Shown in pieces: positions 1 through 11,769 of a stretch of 64,000 nt of DNA. This stretch comes from Symsagittifera roscoffensis (taxonomy: Eukaryota > Xenacoelomorpha > Acoela > Convolutidae), in the NCBI RefSeq assembly GCF_963678635.1, contig NC_087064.1, positions 79,650,512 to 79,714,511 on the forward strand, read 5' to 3'. The first letter of the stretch is position 1. Each line of letters begins with the position of its first letter. The notes beneath the pieces were generated by a model. The model was given only the letters and a program-made list of their open reading frames with translations, was not told the origin of the DNA and made no database searches. The position numbers were made by a program, and so were the translations under genes.

Positions 1-803
1 CGTCGGACCCAAAGGAGACCAGTGTCACGATTCAAGATGTAGATCGTGAAAGCATGAAACACATGAAAACCGAAAGAGAAGATCCTTCCTGAGCTGCCCA
101 GGAGAGGCGACTACTCATTCCGGCTTCCAATCTCGATTTGATATCCGGTATGCGATCGACGGGGAAGTCGATGGATATTTTTGCCCGGGGAGTGGGGGTA
201 AGACTTACCCACACTGAAAACTTGATAATAAAAAAATTAAGAATAGCAAGAGAGACAGGAGACTTAGAAGCAGAAACAGGCGAAGAACCTAAAAAACCTG
301 GCATAGGGAGGGTAGTTGAGTCATATTTTAACTTACCAAATGAATATTCAAGTAGCATAATACTAACAGACAGTGATTTCATACTCACAAATAGAAGATG
401 TGCGATAGCAATCACAGCAGACATGAGTTTTAGGACAGCGTTAGCGGCAGATTTTAAGAGAGAGTATAAAAACATAGAATTTCTTTGGAAGCAAAGACCA
501 GGAGTAGGGGGCGTAGCAGCCTTGCCTCCGGCGGCGTCACAGATACCGGGAAATTACCTATGTTTCCTAGTGACACGGGCAACGGAGAAACGGCACGTAG
601 ACCCGGAAAACCTAGTCTTGTCCTTGACGAGATTGAGAGACTTCGTCGTTGAAAGGGATGTGAAGGAGCTTTCGCTTCCAGTGTACGACCCGAACAGAGG
701 ACGACTGCATCCTCAAGAACTGTACGCGCTTATACATGTAATTTTCTCTGATACTAATATACAAGTATATTTACATAAGAAATATTACTTAAGTATAGGC
801 TGA
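1..803 (+). pseudogene. Integrase-macro fusion ORF, 3' part, copy L
   Basis: This is the C-terminal part of the ORF seen more fully at 62,310-64,000. The frame is open apart from one in-frame TGA at 90-92, which replaces a Trp codon of copy R. Downstream of it the whole macro-like domain is intact, ending at the TGA at 801-803. The macro-like part shows a strand reaching the Asp of ITADMSF (ADP-ribose-binding region), a Gly-rich GVGGVAALPP segment, a CFLVTRA strand and the C-terminal alternation of helices and strands. The integrase part lies outside the window on this side. An ATG at 138 follows the stop, but copy R shows it is internal and not the native start. Confidence 0.75.
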
Positions 804-1168
804 GTGACGTGCAAGAGGGTGCTAGACTAGATTATGTAGTGTGTGATATGTGTGTTATTTTATGCTTTGTGTTATGTTACTAAGGTCCTGGGTAAGAAGG
901 AGTTAGTGACCACGAACAACTGAATAACGATATTAGGAATAGATCCAAAGTTTGCACTGTCCAATCTTAGGTCGAATTCCAAAGTTTTAGAGACCGATTG
1001 ATTTTAATAAATTTTAGGATCAAAAACTTTTTATCTGACTGTTTTAAATAAATTTTAACGAAGTTAAGGTGAAACTGACAGGTGTGATATTCGTGACCTC
1101 TTTTCTAGATCCTGATTGATCATTTAATTGCTCACTTGAATCAAATCGAATCAAAACCTGGAAAGAGA
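804..1168 (+). promoter_or_regulatory. Inter-ORF gap with conserved 3' splice-site-like signal
   Basis: The gap of about 365 nt between the macro ORF and the giant ORF is AT-rich. Both copies keep a pyrimidine tract ending in CTAG (AG at 1107-1108 here; 61,997-61,998 minus in copy R), although the tract itself has drifted (CTCTTTTCTAG here, a longer T run there). The first ATG after this AG is the predicted start of the giant ORF at 1169, with none between. By analogy with spliced env messages of retroviruses and errantiviruses, the giant ORF may be translated from a cis- or trans-spliced subgenomic mRNA. That use is inference. Confidence 0.4.
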
Positions 1169-4100
1169 ATGGATAATTTCAACTTGGACCTGGACCTGGC
1201 AGATGCATATGTAGGACAAATGGTAGATGCGATCTATCGTCGGCTAATGGATCGACACTTCGCTCTGGAGGACCCAGAGGTAGTCATGTTGCTGACCGCG
1301 CTGATAAACTTCTTGGGGCATGACAACCGTGGGAACCACCCCACGGAAGTCCTATTGGTGGCAGCATACGGAGAGAGGGGAGTACTAGACCGCCCAAACA
1401 TGAGAGTGATGAGGTGGAGAAACGGGGCTCTCTCAGGGAGTGACTTGGCGAATGAGCCTGGATTGATAAGTTCTAGGACTTACCAACCAGGTGAAATGCT
1501 TATGCCCTCCAAGCCCAAACCGGGGCTGACGAGAATGTATCAGGAGATGAACAGCGAGGCTGCCTCGTCTGGTTCACCACTGAGAGCAGCTGTGCCACCA
1601 AGGAGGGCGAAAATAGAGCAAGGAGTTCAAACGAACCGAACCAGGCAAGACCTGGATGGAGTAGAAGACGAACTGGAAAGGACGAGAAGGGAGCTGGATG
1701 AGAAGACTAAGAGCATGGTCAGTACGGAGGAAGACAGAGACATGTGTAAGAGATTGTTTGAAGACTGCAACAAAAAGCAGGGTGAAGAAATCGAGCGCTT
1801 GAGGCGGGACTACAAGGAGCGATCGGAACGAGCGGCATTGACTACAGCCGTGGAAAAAGCGATACCTGCAAGGAGTATTCCTCGTGGGCAGTCCCCGATG
1901 GAGTTCTTGACGCCTCGAGAGATGAGTCAGACAACGGAAACGAGACCCCCGACAACAACAGGTCGAGTAACGATCCCGGACCCGAGTGACACCTTGGGTG
2001 ACCCAGTCGTGGAACAAACGGTGAAGAAGCTGATAGAGACAGCTGGACGACTAGTCGCCAACAAGAATGCGCCAGGTTCCGGGGTGACTGCACCCTATGG
2101 AACGATCGACGATACGGGCAGAGTACGACTCTCCCAAAGCGTGATGACCAGACAGGGAGTTAGCGACACAACGCCACCCATGGGGAGCTCTAAGGTCCCA
2201 GAGAGGAAGATACGAAAGATGCCGGCGAAGAAAGTGTCACGTGTAATAGATGTACAGAAGAACAATCATTTGAAATATAACTTCACAGGAGTTCCTGAGG
2301 CGGATTCGAGAGCTTGCTTCAATCGGGCGACCTGGAACCCGGCAGTGAACCTGCAGCAACCACCGCTAGGGACATCGCATCTGATACTGGGAGATAGCTT
2401 AGTCAGAGTACTCTCGAACTTGAGGACCTCATGGGTCACCACGGTGATGGCCTTCGGAGGCGCGACCATAGCCCAGTTATTTCGGATGGTGGAGTTGGTG
2501 AACCCAGGGAGAATCCCTAATGTAATGATCCTAACTGGGACAAATAACATCTCGAGAAGCTCGGATGAGGAGGAAGCACTATGGGAATCAATGATTATGT
2601 GCTTGTTTACTACTCTCTGGCAGAAGTTCAACTGTGCGGTACTGACAGTTTGCTCTGTGCCAATGAATGCAAGGAGTTTAACTGCAACAGGGAGAAGGCA
2701 CAACGAAGGAGTAGTCAGGTGGAATAATATCCAGGAGGAATCTCGCAAGTCGGAATGCCGGAAGGATGATCCTCATGGACATCGAACATGAGTTGAGAGC
2801 TATGAATCAGGCCAGGCTGACTACGGACGGCATCCACTTCGATAATATAGAAGGACAGGCTTGGTTGAACAGAGACTTCCAAGAGCGATTGGATGAGTTG
2901 GAAGTAGAACTCTTTGACACAGGAGTGCTAAAAGAGGAGCGAGCATTGAACGAACCTGTGATTACCACCTTTGTGCCTCCTAGACGGGAAACACGCTTGG
3001 GGACGGTCCCGGCCGTGACGAACTATAGACAGCAGAGCTCTAGCGAACCAGGTCAGACGTTCAAGATCGGTTGGGAGGAGCGCCAATGAGGAAGACCATT
3101 AATCCTAGGAGAAGACTAGGGCCTGTCAACCCGAGGGAGGAGACAGCTAGCACCTCTAGATCGGACACGAGGTCGGAGACGACAAGGACCAGTCGAGAGG
3201 AAAGACTCCCTAACAGGAGCTCTCTAATGTGGTCGAGGCCAATACCTTCTCCACGGCACATATAGAAGGATGACCTAATGAAACTGAACCTTCAGACGGT
3301 GAGCTTCGCAGCGGATGCCATGAGGATGCTGAACGGAGCAAGGTTTTCGGTCAGCGGATTGTACTCAATAACAGGAGTGAACTGGTTGATAGCGGCTGGC
3401 AAAAACGTCAGCTCTACAACTGCCTTGAGGTTTGCTGACCTACAGGGACTGCCCTCTAATACCACAATGGGACCAGTGAACGCCCGACCGTTACAAGACG
3501 TAAAACTGAATCACGATGAGGGGAATTGAGAAGAGAGACCTGGAAGATTTCTGATAACAAGGGCGCCGATTGGACAATATGTGAAGATGTTCAGGCAGTT
3601 GAACACACCCCCAGGTCATGTGAAAGAAAGAGTGTACCCGAAGCAAATGAATCAGGGAGGTGATGTCCAAACATACGGCGAATTGAAAGCGATAAAGAAA
3701 GATGAGAACATCTTCGCCGCGTACGACAAAGCAGAAATGAGGAAGGCCAAGATTATGATAGTAGCGAATTCAGAGTGCGGACACACTTTCAAGTCCTTGT
3801 TTTGGCCGGACGTCATTATATTAGCAGCGGTCGATCTGGACATACTGCAATCCGTGTCAATGGCTATCGAAGTGCAAAGACAGACGGATATGAACCCAAT
3901 CACGATCGTGTTTGCTGGCATCAACGACCATCTACACAGTAGATGTTTCATGAGCAGACTCAGTGAACCTACAACGGCAGAAAATGCTGTATGGCCAGCA
4001 ATAAAAGACATCCTCGAGACAATGGGTGAAGTGGTGGATGCAATGAAGGAGGGGTCCTTCACCAAGACGACACCGAGAGTACTGTTCGCGCTATCTCCGG

Positions 4101-5198
4101 GGTATGCACATCTCCCGGATGGACTGAAATTCGTGTATGCGATCGTGGCCTTGCTTTAGGAAGGGAAATATGATGTAATCATATCGGCCCCAAATCGCAT
4201 GATAGAGATGGAGACTCTGAGACCACTCAGGGCTGAGCTACCTGCGGTGTAGTCGGATATCTCAAACGCACTGAGAGGATTCAAGGACCATGCGCTACAC
4301 ATGCTGGTGCTGGACGAGGTGCTGGGATTGGAACTGTCCAACTTCAGTCGACAGCTCAAACTGAAACCGGGAATAGGCGACGACCATCGAGTGATCGTAG
4401 CGATGTTGAACGACTTATGGTTCCGAGGGATGGAAGCAGCAGGAGAAAGAGAGAGAAGGAAAAATTCCCAGGACTAGAGCTCACTGGGAGGCAATGGTTT
4501 TGAGAACCAAACCAGAGGCTAATCAGTGGCTACATCTAACTCCTCGAGTAGCGGCATTGGATGCGGATGTTTTTGAGCAAGGCCCAGTAATGATCAAGAA
4601 GATCCATGGCTACTTGTTAAAGGAGGTGAACCTGGCGGAGAATGCTGGAGAAAAGACAGCCGAATTCGTAAACAGAGTAAGCCAAGTTACCCTGGAAACT
4701 TTCTGGACTGAGAAGGTGAAGGGAGAAGAAGGCTTCGAAGGGACTAATAGCATGCTGGAAGGGCTGGGAGCCGGATGGACCGCGTCCTTCTTGGCAAAAG
4801 TCTATCCGAAACTCTCTCGTTACTTGATAAAGGAATTCCTCCAAGCAGTAGTGGAAGTGTCGATTGTGGAACTACTAGCCTTGTTCGTGACGTTTGGAGC
4901 AGAGAGCTTCGTGAAGGGACCGGTGATACTGCTCACCGAAGGAATCCAGAACTTGTGTTTAGATGGGCTTCTAACACTGATTGCGATTACCCATGGTAAC
5001 TTGGGAGGACAAATGAAACTGACACGTTACCCGGAACAGATGATAGAGAATGTGAAGAAATTTGATGTGAAGAAAGCCACAGATTCGTGGAATAAGATAA
5101 GAGATCTGAGACACACTATTATCCAGTATCTCTTGCAGCAAAGTCGCTTTGGAACGGTAGAGGATGAGATGATTGAGAGGGAGGAAGACGTGAGATGA
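1169..5198 (+). pseudogene. Giant ORF, N-terminal SGNH part, copy L
   Basis: This is the N-terminal 40 percent of the giant protein. The start is taken at ATG 1169, the first ATG after the splice-like AG. Reading upstream from it would need a TTG start. The first 530 codons are open: an unrecognised N-terminal region, a charged coiled-coil-like stretch (about 1,650-1,830), then the SGNH hydrolase domain with GDSLVR near 2,390. Block III reads GTNNIS, so the usual Asp of GTND is lost here. The damage is a +1 frameshift near 2,735, a small deletion near 3,050, TAG at 3263, TGA at 3527, TAG at 4157 and near 4,250, a frame change near 4,450-4,490, and TGA at 5196. Here it retains about 75 nt of coiled coil that is deleted in copy R. 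Confidence 0.75.
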
Positions 5199-8100
5199 CA
5201 TGTTGGGGGCATGCCCCTACTAACTGATCTAAGCTTGGCTATGAGGACCGATCCCATAGCGTTGATCAGGGGAGCCACAGAATTTGTGACAGTGATTTAT
5301 GGACCAGCAGTCACGTTTGCGTTCCCTGATGTCAAGGTGGAAGCATACAGGAGGTCGGTGCTGCACCTAAACCTCATATCAGCAGTGGACGGTAGTGCGC
5401 TGAACTGGTGTGAGCAGCATGTATTGCGGGAGCTCATGAGCGAAGATCTGTTATTTGCGAAAATATCAGAGCCAGAAATGACAGTCATCAATTTTGACGA
5501 TCACTTCCGTGACCGCATGGGAGAAGTAGAAAGAGGACACATCGAGGTGTTTCCAAGGCTTTGAAATCTGAGGCCCTATGATAAAACGAATGGTGAGATA
5601 ACCAGAGTTCCTCGTCTCACTGCAGCATATCACATGGTGAGAGAAGAGACGAAAGATTGGGGTCATTACAAAAAGCTGCCAGAGGAAGTCCCTGAATTCC
5701 CTCTGATAAGAAGGATGTTGCTCGGAGCAGTCTCCGTAGCACAAACTCGTAGACTAAGAGCGTTTGAAACCAATGAAAGGAGGATAGGGAAATTCGTGGA
5801 AACGATGGATCCATACTTTGTGAGGAGGAATGCCGCCGTGCTACAGTAAACGCGATTTGCCTACACGGATCAAGCAACGAGAAGGCGAATAATCAACGCC
5901 GCGACTCCGAAGCTTGGAGCGTTTGACGCGGAATGGGCGGAATTACACCTAGCGCCCATGAGAATGAGAGGCAGAGCCAAATTACCTGAGGCCTCCCTGA
6001 TTGTGAACGGTGTGAAGCAAGGGTTAACAGTGGGAGGGACGTTGCGGACGAGAACCTTCCTGGCATCCTTCGGCTGTGAGGAAATCAAAGTGGTCCATGG
6101 AGAGGAGGAAGATAAATCGGCCGGCATACTGATTATACCAAAATTTCCGGATTGGGCCGAGACTGAAAAGCAAGGACCCTCAAGCTCGAAAAAAATATAC
6201 ACCAGAAGGAGATGATGGGCAGGGAGGAAGCCGTCGAACAGAAGAACCCATACAACAAGGTAACGAGCAAGCAGACAGGGAAGACGACAAGGCATCGACA
6301 GGAGGAATATCCAGCCTGGATTTCATTTTCCTCAGTGACTTTGAGAATAATGCGGATGCGTTGGAAGCTGCGTTCGACACTGGAACCTCCGTCGGCCTTT
6401 ATGGAAATGAAACGGAATTTGCCGGAGAGCAGCTCTCCGGGCAATTCAAAAGATAACGAACAAAGACTCCTCATGGCATCACCGATGAGAAGAAGAATAG
6501 AAGGCGCTGCCAGAGTACTTTTTTTGGGAACGTTGCCCGAAGAAGAGTGGGAAGTGCATCACCGAGACCATGAGAATAGGACGGGATGTAAATTGGACAG
6601 AGTGGCGTTCATGGAAGAAGTCTGGACAGTAGTTCAGAGCTACGGGATCCAGTCCATTTTGAAAGTGGGTCTCAACCGACCATTGATGCGGGAAGTCCTC
6701 GACAAACTTGATGAGTGTGAAGGGAGATTGAGTGAGTTGTTGATCGACTCAGCCACTGACGAAAGTGAAGTGAACTCTCCCATCAAGATGACACCACTGG
6801 AGGGTAAAGGAGAAGTGGTGTATCTGTCAAGAACCAGGAAAGGAACGACGCGATCGAAACTGGTGATTGATAAGATCAACGAGATGAAGATGAAATTAGG
6901 CAGCAAAGTGATACCGAGGAGAGCAGGAAAGACGAAGGTGGATTCGGAGATATCGATAAGAGCTGTCAATTCAGCAAAAAGAAAACGAATCGAAGAGGCC
7001 ATGGATTTGCGACATGGGGATTATCAATTGCCTGGCACGGACAAAATGTTAACTGATGTAGCAATGGTGCCACCCATTCTCATGGAAGGGATAAAGTCAA
7101 CAGGTTACAAATCCAAAAGGAGTGACCGCACTGTGACTGGAGCAACCTTGGAAATGGAGATACTCAGCCAATGGGGAGAAAGTACCATGAAAGACTTTAA
7201 ACCGTCTCCCATGAACCACGGAAAAGGAAGTGTCGCAGGACAACTAGTACCAGTGGAGTATAACCGACTGACAGTGTCGGAGACTGTGTCAATAGATGAA
7301 CCCGCCGGTGGGTACATGGAGATGTTGGAATACCGAAACTCAGCTAGAGGATATGTGATGGCTCTGGAAGACAATAGTGCCATGGAAGGTTATCTGGAGA
7401 CGATGTTGCAAGACACCACCCTCAAGCAGAAGGCGTACGGGACTCTAGCGTCGTCTGAGATGCAGGCGGAAACGATTGAGCAATTAGTGAGCCTTCCAAG
7501 GAAAGCAGTGGTGTTGAGGTACTTTGAAGAGGAAATGAGGACTACGCCGAGAATACACGCTCTCATGGCAGTACCTTACGTGAGAACCGAATTACAACTG
7601 AGGTTCGCCTGGTGCATGATGGGATTGACTCGCGGGGAATATGACTCAGAAGAAAGGAAAAGGTCAAAAGAAGAAAAGATATTCCTGATGACGAACCTGA
7701 GGGATCTGATAATCCAGGAGGGAATGGCAGTAGCGTGCGCGAAGCGGAGAGACGCTCTCTGTTTCATTCGATTCCTGATATCACCTGTGTCAAGATGCTG
7801 AGGGAGGGCGATGAACGAGCAAAAGCCTTACTCTTGCTAGCACTGCTGGATATGCATCAGAGCAAGCCAATGAGGGTGAATATGAAAGAACCTGAAGAGC
7901 TAGAACCCATGAGAAAAATAGATGAAATCAGGAGATTCTCAAACAAGGAGCTGAGACTCACTAAAGAATCTATGGGGGCACTACCGAAATCCAGTGAGTT
8001 CTGTGGACCGATCAGGAAGAAGTCATACAGCTACGTGTCCGGAGTCATAGGGATAGCGTACAACCCTTTCCTGAGTGAAGACATACGCGATTGCTTCTTT

Positions 8101-10035
8101 GATTACGAGCAAGCAGTGTTGCTAAGGTTCTGGACGTCGAGAAGAGAATTGCAACGATTAAAAGCGCTACTAATCCGCAGACCAAGTTGGGACTAGTCTT
8201 GGAAGAAAAGGTGACTGCACCTTCCGTGCCAAAATCCGACAAACGAGTGGAGTTTAGATTGGGATTCTCAGATGAATTACTGAGAACGAGCTTGATGGTA
8301 GTGTGGGAACTGATGAGACCATCATGGTGTCCTAGTCCCAATGCTGACTCGATACTACGAGCGACACAAGACGTGCAGAGGGAACTAAATGCAGACTGTA
8401 ACTTGTGTGACCTGAACATCATATATAATGTGATGACAACAGCCTCTAGGAGCAACGGAGAAGATAAAGTGGAGTTGCCTGGCTGGACCAGAAGACTGGG
8501 TCAAACCTGGTAGCTGTCTGGCGGAAGTCTGTGGACTGGAAGGTCACGTTTGTGGAAGTCTGGATTGCGTGAAAACCCTAGAGAGACAAGACAAGCAGTT
8601 GACGATATTTTTTGGGAACGTTATGATGAAAGCAAGGACGGAAACGGAACTGATCGCAGATTGCCATTGAGGAACCGAGGTGAGTCTAGTGACTGCACTA
8701 GGATTCTACAGCATGTTTGGTTCTTTAGAGTCACTATTGAATCTAAAACAGAAACATGAGATGGTTACAGCCATCAGTGTAGAAGTGTTCCCAGGAGTGT
8801 TGCAAACTGAGGAAAAATAAATAGGAAAATGAAGGGAAGCGATCGAGACGGAAATGAGCATCCGACACAGTGAAACTTATCGTAGACCATCAGGAGCACG
8901 ATATTTGGTGGGATCGACATTAGCTCCAATGTGCAAGAGCAGATACCCGGTGCATTTTGTAGCTGTGGATGGAAAAAGTACGAGAACGATCGTGGATCAA
9001 GCCTTCTCAGTGCCAAAGTGTGTGAGACTAGCTAGAATGTCGGAAAAATCTTACGAGTTACTGTATAAAATGTTCTCAGCAGTTCCAGAGAGAACAAAGG
9101 AGGGATTGGAATCAAAACTGGGAAAGAAGTTCATGGGATACGTGAGTGGGAACTTCAGTGACTTTGAGAGACAGAAACAAAGAGGATCAACCGTTACAGA
9201 TTACAATACAGTAGACGAGAATGATGAAGTCCACCGAGTGATGATGGAAGTGGAACCATTACTGGAAGCTTCGGGAAAGCGTAATTGGAGGAGCATCACG
9301 TTGACACATGATGAGTTTCCCTGCCACTGCTTGCTGCAGACATGGTGGTATCCCGAGCGTAGTAACCTGGTGTTGATCTGGGACACTGGAGAGCTGCTCT
9401 CCATGGGTTTACCAGACTCATCACGGCCCATAACAATAGTAATAGTGAGAGTTATGATGGCAATACGATGGCTGGAAGCTCATGTGAGGGAGAACAATAG
9501 ACAGGAGGCACCAACGCGGGAACAATTGCAGAAATTGGATTGTCTAAAAGACAACATACCTATGGAATTGAAAAAGATATGGGCAAGAGAACGACTGATG
9601 CCATGGTTTAGAGCCAACATGACTGCATGGTTGTACGAGTATGCAAAAAAGCATATGTCGAAGCACGGCAGAGTGTATAGTGGGTATCAGCTGAACATTG
9701 GGACAGGAGCTTTCAAGCGAGCTTTCGTGACTCATCGGAATGCAGTTACCACCGCTGTGAAGAGAATTTCCAGGACAAGTGAACGTAGTGGAAAGGAAAA
9801 AGAAGAGATGTTGAAGGAAGATTTGGAGAGAAACGTGACGTTGTGTCTCCACAACAACTTCTGCAGGAACAGAGAATCTAACGTGGATCCCCTACCTTGT
9901 TCTAAACAGAGGGTAGAAGAGCAGAAGTGTTGGAGGACTGCTTCCAACAGCGTCAGAATAGCTAAAGATGTGTTGCAAGACACAGAAACTGAAAGTGCAG
10001 ATTCAATGTCACAGGAGGAGGAGACGGAACCTTGA
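5199..10035 (+). pseudogene. Giant ORF, C-terminal part, copy L
   Basis: This corresponds to the intact 1,630-codon stretch of copy R. It is broken by TGA at 5565 (Trp in copy R), TAA near 5847 (Tyr in copy R), frame changes near 6,180-6,220, a deletion of about 25 nt near 7,780, a frame slip near 8,150-8,190 and further stops at 8,510-8,850. The last 393 codons (8,854-10,035) are open. A short in-frame deletion near 9,550 removes 11 residues kept in copy R. Most base differences from copy R that I compared are synonymous. No family is recognised for this region. Confidence 0.75.
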
Positions 10036-10866
10036 CGAATGGCCGTAGAGACAAGAAGCAAAAAGAAACGAAATTAGAAGAAATTAGAAGGTTTAGAACT
10101 TCTTAACGACGAAAAAAGAAGAAACAAAGAAGTAACAATAGAGAAGAAGTAAAAACTCAGAATTGTTTTATGTGTGTGACGAAAACTCAAAAGAGAAACT
10201 AAGCAACCAAGTTGTAATTGAAACTGAAACATTTAGTTGAGTTTTGAACATTAAAGAATTTGTTGCATTTATAAATTTGCATTTTGATTTTAGTTAGTGG
10301 CTTTAGAGACACTTACTATTTATTTAAAAAGGCTCGAGTAAAGAGTATATTTAAATATTCCAGCCTGCATGACTGTTTTTAATCAACTAGGAGCACTGAT
10401 CACTTTGTGGTGACATGAAATGCTTGGGTAATCTCTTGAAGAGGGAAATTGTTTCATTGTTCTTTCTAACCACAGAGTTCCTTTATTTTAATATTCAGGA
10501 CAATAACAACTAAAATTTCCGAAGGGAAGAAGCATAGTACGATAATTTTAGCTTGTTGGTTGGCAGGACTGTCATGCAAACTAACACCTTTTAAAACCTA
10601 GGAGAAAAAGTTTTAATTCAGGGCAATGACGTTGGAAGTCAGAAAAAATGTTTTATCTTAAGTCGTATCCTTAAAGTGCAGATTAGTGAAAAAATTTAGA
10701 AGGCTATAGCAATGTAGTATGATGCCATTTATTTTCAGCAGTGAGTCGATATGACGTGGATAAAAGTAGTTTCGTGCATTTTGTAAATTCTGTTCGATGA
10801 CACTGTACCAATTTTACGTATATTGCGAGATTCAATGGGCACATTGACCGGGCTGTCCGGGGAGTA
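10036..10866 (+). other. 3' untranslated region of copy L
   Basis: This is the noncoding stretch between the stop of the giant ORF and the LTR. It begins with an A-rich tract of repeated GAAATTAGAA-type units and has no long frame. It matches 52,296-53,060 of copy R in reverse. Next to the LTR is a near palindrome (CCGGGCTGTCCGG) and a short purine run (GGGGAG), the position expected for a polypurine tract, although the run is shorter than usual. Confidence 0.5.
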
Positions 10867-11769
10867 TGTGACATTCGACCAGAATGGACAAAATGCCGAT
10901 TCAGCAGTTTCGAGTTTTTAGCAGCGAACCTTCCGAATTGGCGATTTTGAAGGATTAAGAGCGTTGTTCGGACGATTGGACAAATCGTGAAGGCTGAAGG
11001 ATTCGGAAATTCCTAAATTTTAAAAATTCCAAAATGATGACGTAATGATTCTAAGAAACGTCAAAAACGGCCATTTTGGAGAAAAACCGAAATAGACACA
11101 AAACAACAATAGTTGCGACGACGACAACAACGAGAAAATTGATAATCAGAATCGGAGAAAAGAAGAAGTAGCAGAGACCGCTTCAAATTGCAACTATTGT
11201 GCCGCTACAATAGTTGCAAGGCCGTTGCGAACAACGGTGAAGGGTGGAAACCCAGCCTTCCGGAAGGAGAATAAGAGTCTTATTTCTCCGGATTCATGAA
11301 TCCGGAGGGGTCTCGGGATTTCGACTGAAACTGTTTTACATCAACTTTTAGCTTCCCTATCATGCCCTGAATTGAATTTAATTAATATCTGAATTCATTT
11401 TACGAGGATGAGTTGGGGGGAAGGGTTGATCCATCTTCGATGGAGATGATGATTTTTATCTACTGAGCAAAAACAATAATAATTCAATAAATAGTAGTAG
11501 CCCTGTTTTTAGGAGTGACCTCGTGGTCTGGGGATACCGAGGCCCAGCCATGAGCTCACTATTTTTGCATGTAATTAAGTTAATTTAAGTGTTCTGGTCG
11601 ATGCCGGATAACAGTAACGTTTTTGTCGACCCGATGTTGAAAAGATCACCAAAAGAACTGGCTTGGTAGAGACGGTGAAAAGCATGTAGAGCTCTGTTTA
11701 GACGTTGGCCAGTCGTCTGAGAACCTAGCTTTATTTTCCGTCGGTATGTACTTCCGAGCGAATGTTACA
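10867..11769 (+). repeat. LTR of the giant element, copy L (903 bp)
   Basis: It starts TGTGACATTCG and ends CGAATGTTACA, imperfect inverted ends with TG...CA. The same two boundaries are found independently in copy R (51,377-52,295, 919 bp). It carries AATAAA at 11,486-11,491, which could serve for polyadenylation, and a 13-bp hairpin at 11,188-11,219. The two LTRs are clearly diverged from one another by eye. Because only 3' halves are present, this is the 3' LTR and its 5' partner would be outside the window. Confidence 0.8.
11188..11219 (+). promoter_or_regulatory. Conserved LTR hairpin (13-bp stem)
   Basis: There is a perfect inverted repeat, TTGCAACTATTGT then GCCGCT then ACAATAGTTGCAA. 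The same position in the LTR relative at 15,115-15,144 has TGTAACGATTGT-GCAGCT-ACAATCGTTACA. Two stem positions have changed on both sides so that pairing is kept. In copy R (51,945-51,980, minus) one outer pair becomes a wobble. This suggests an RNA or cruciform element under selection. Confidence 0.6.

Larger units (their letters stand above)
1..11769 (+). mobile_element. Giant LTR retroelement, copy L (3' half, degenerate)
   Basis: The 3' part of a very large LTR retrotransposon runs in from the left edge. Its order is integrase-macro tail, gap, giant ORF remnant, A-rich 3' UTR and LTR. It matches, in opposite orientation, the better preserved copy at 51,377-64,000, and homology stops at the outer LTR edge on both sides. 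That argues for two separate insertions of one family, not one inverted duplication. The coding parts carry many stops and frameshifts, so this copy is dead. Gag, protease and reverse transcriptase would lie left of the window. Confidence 0.8.
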
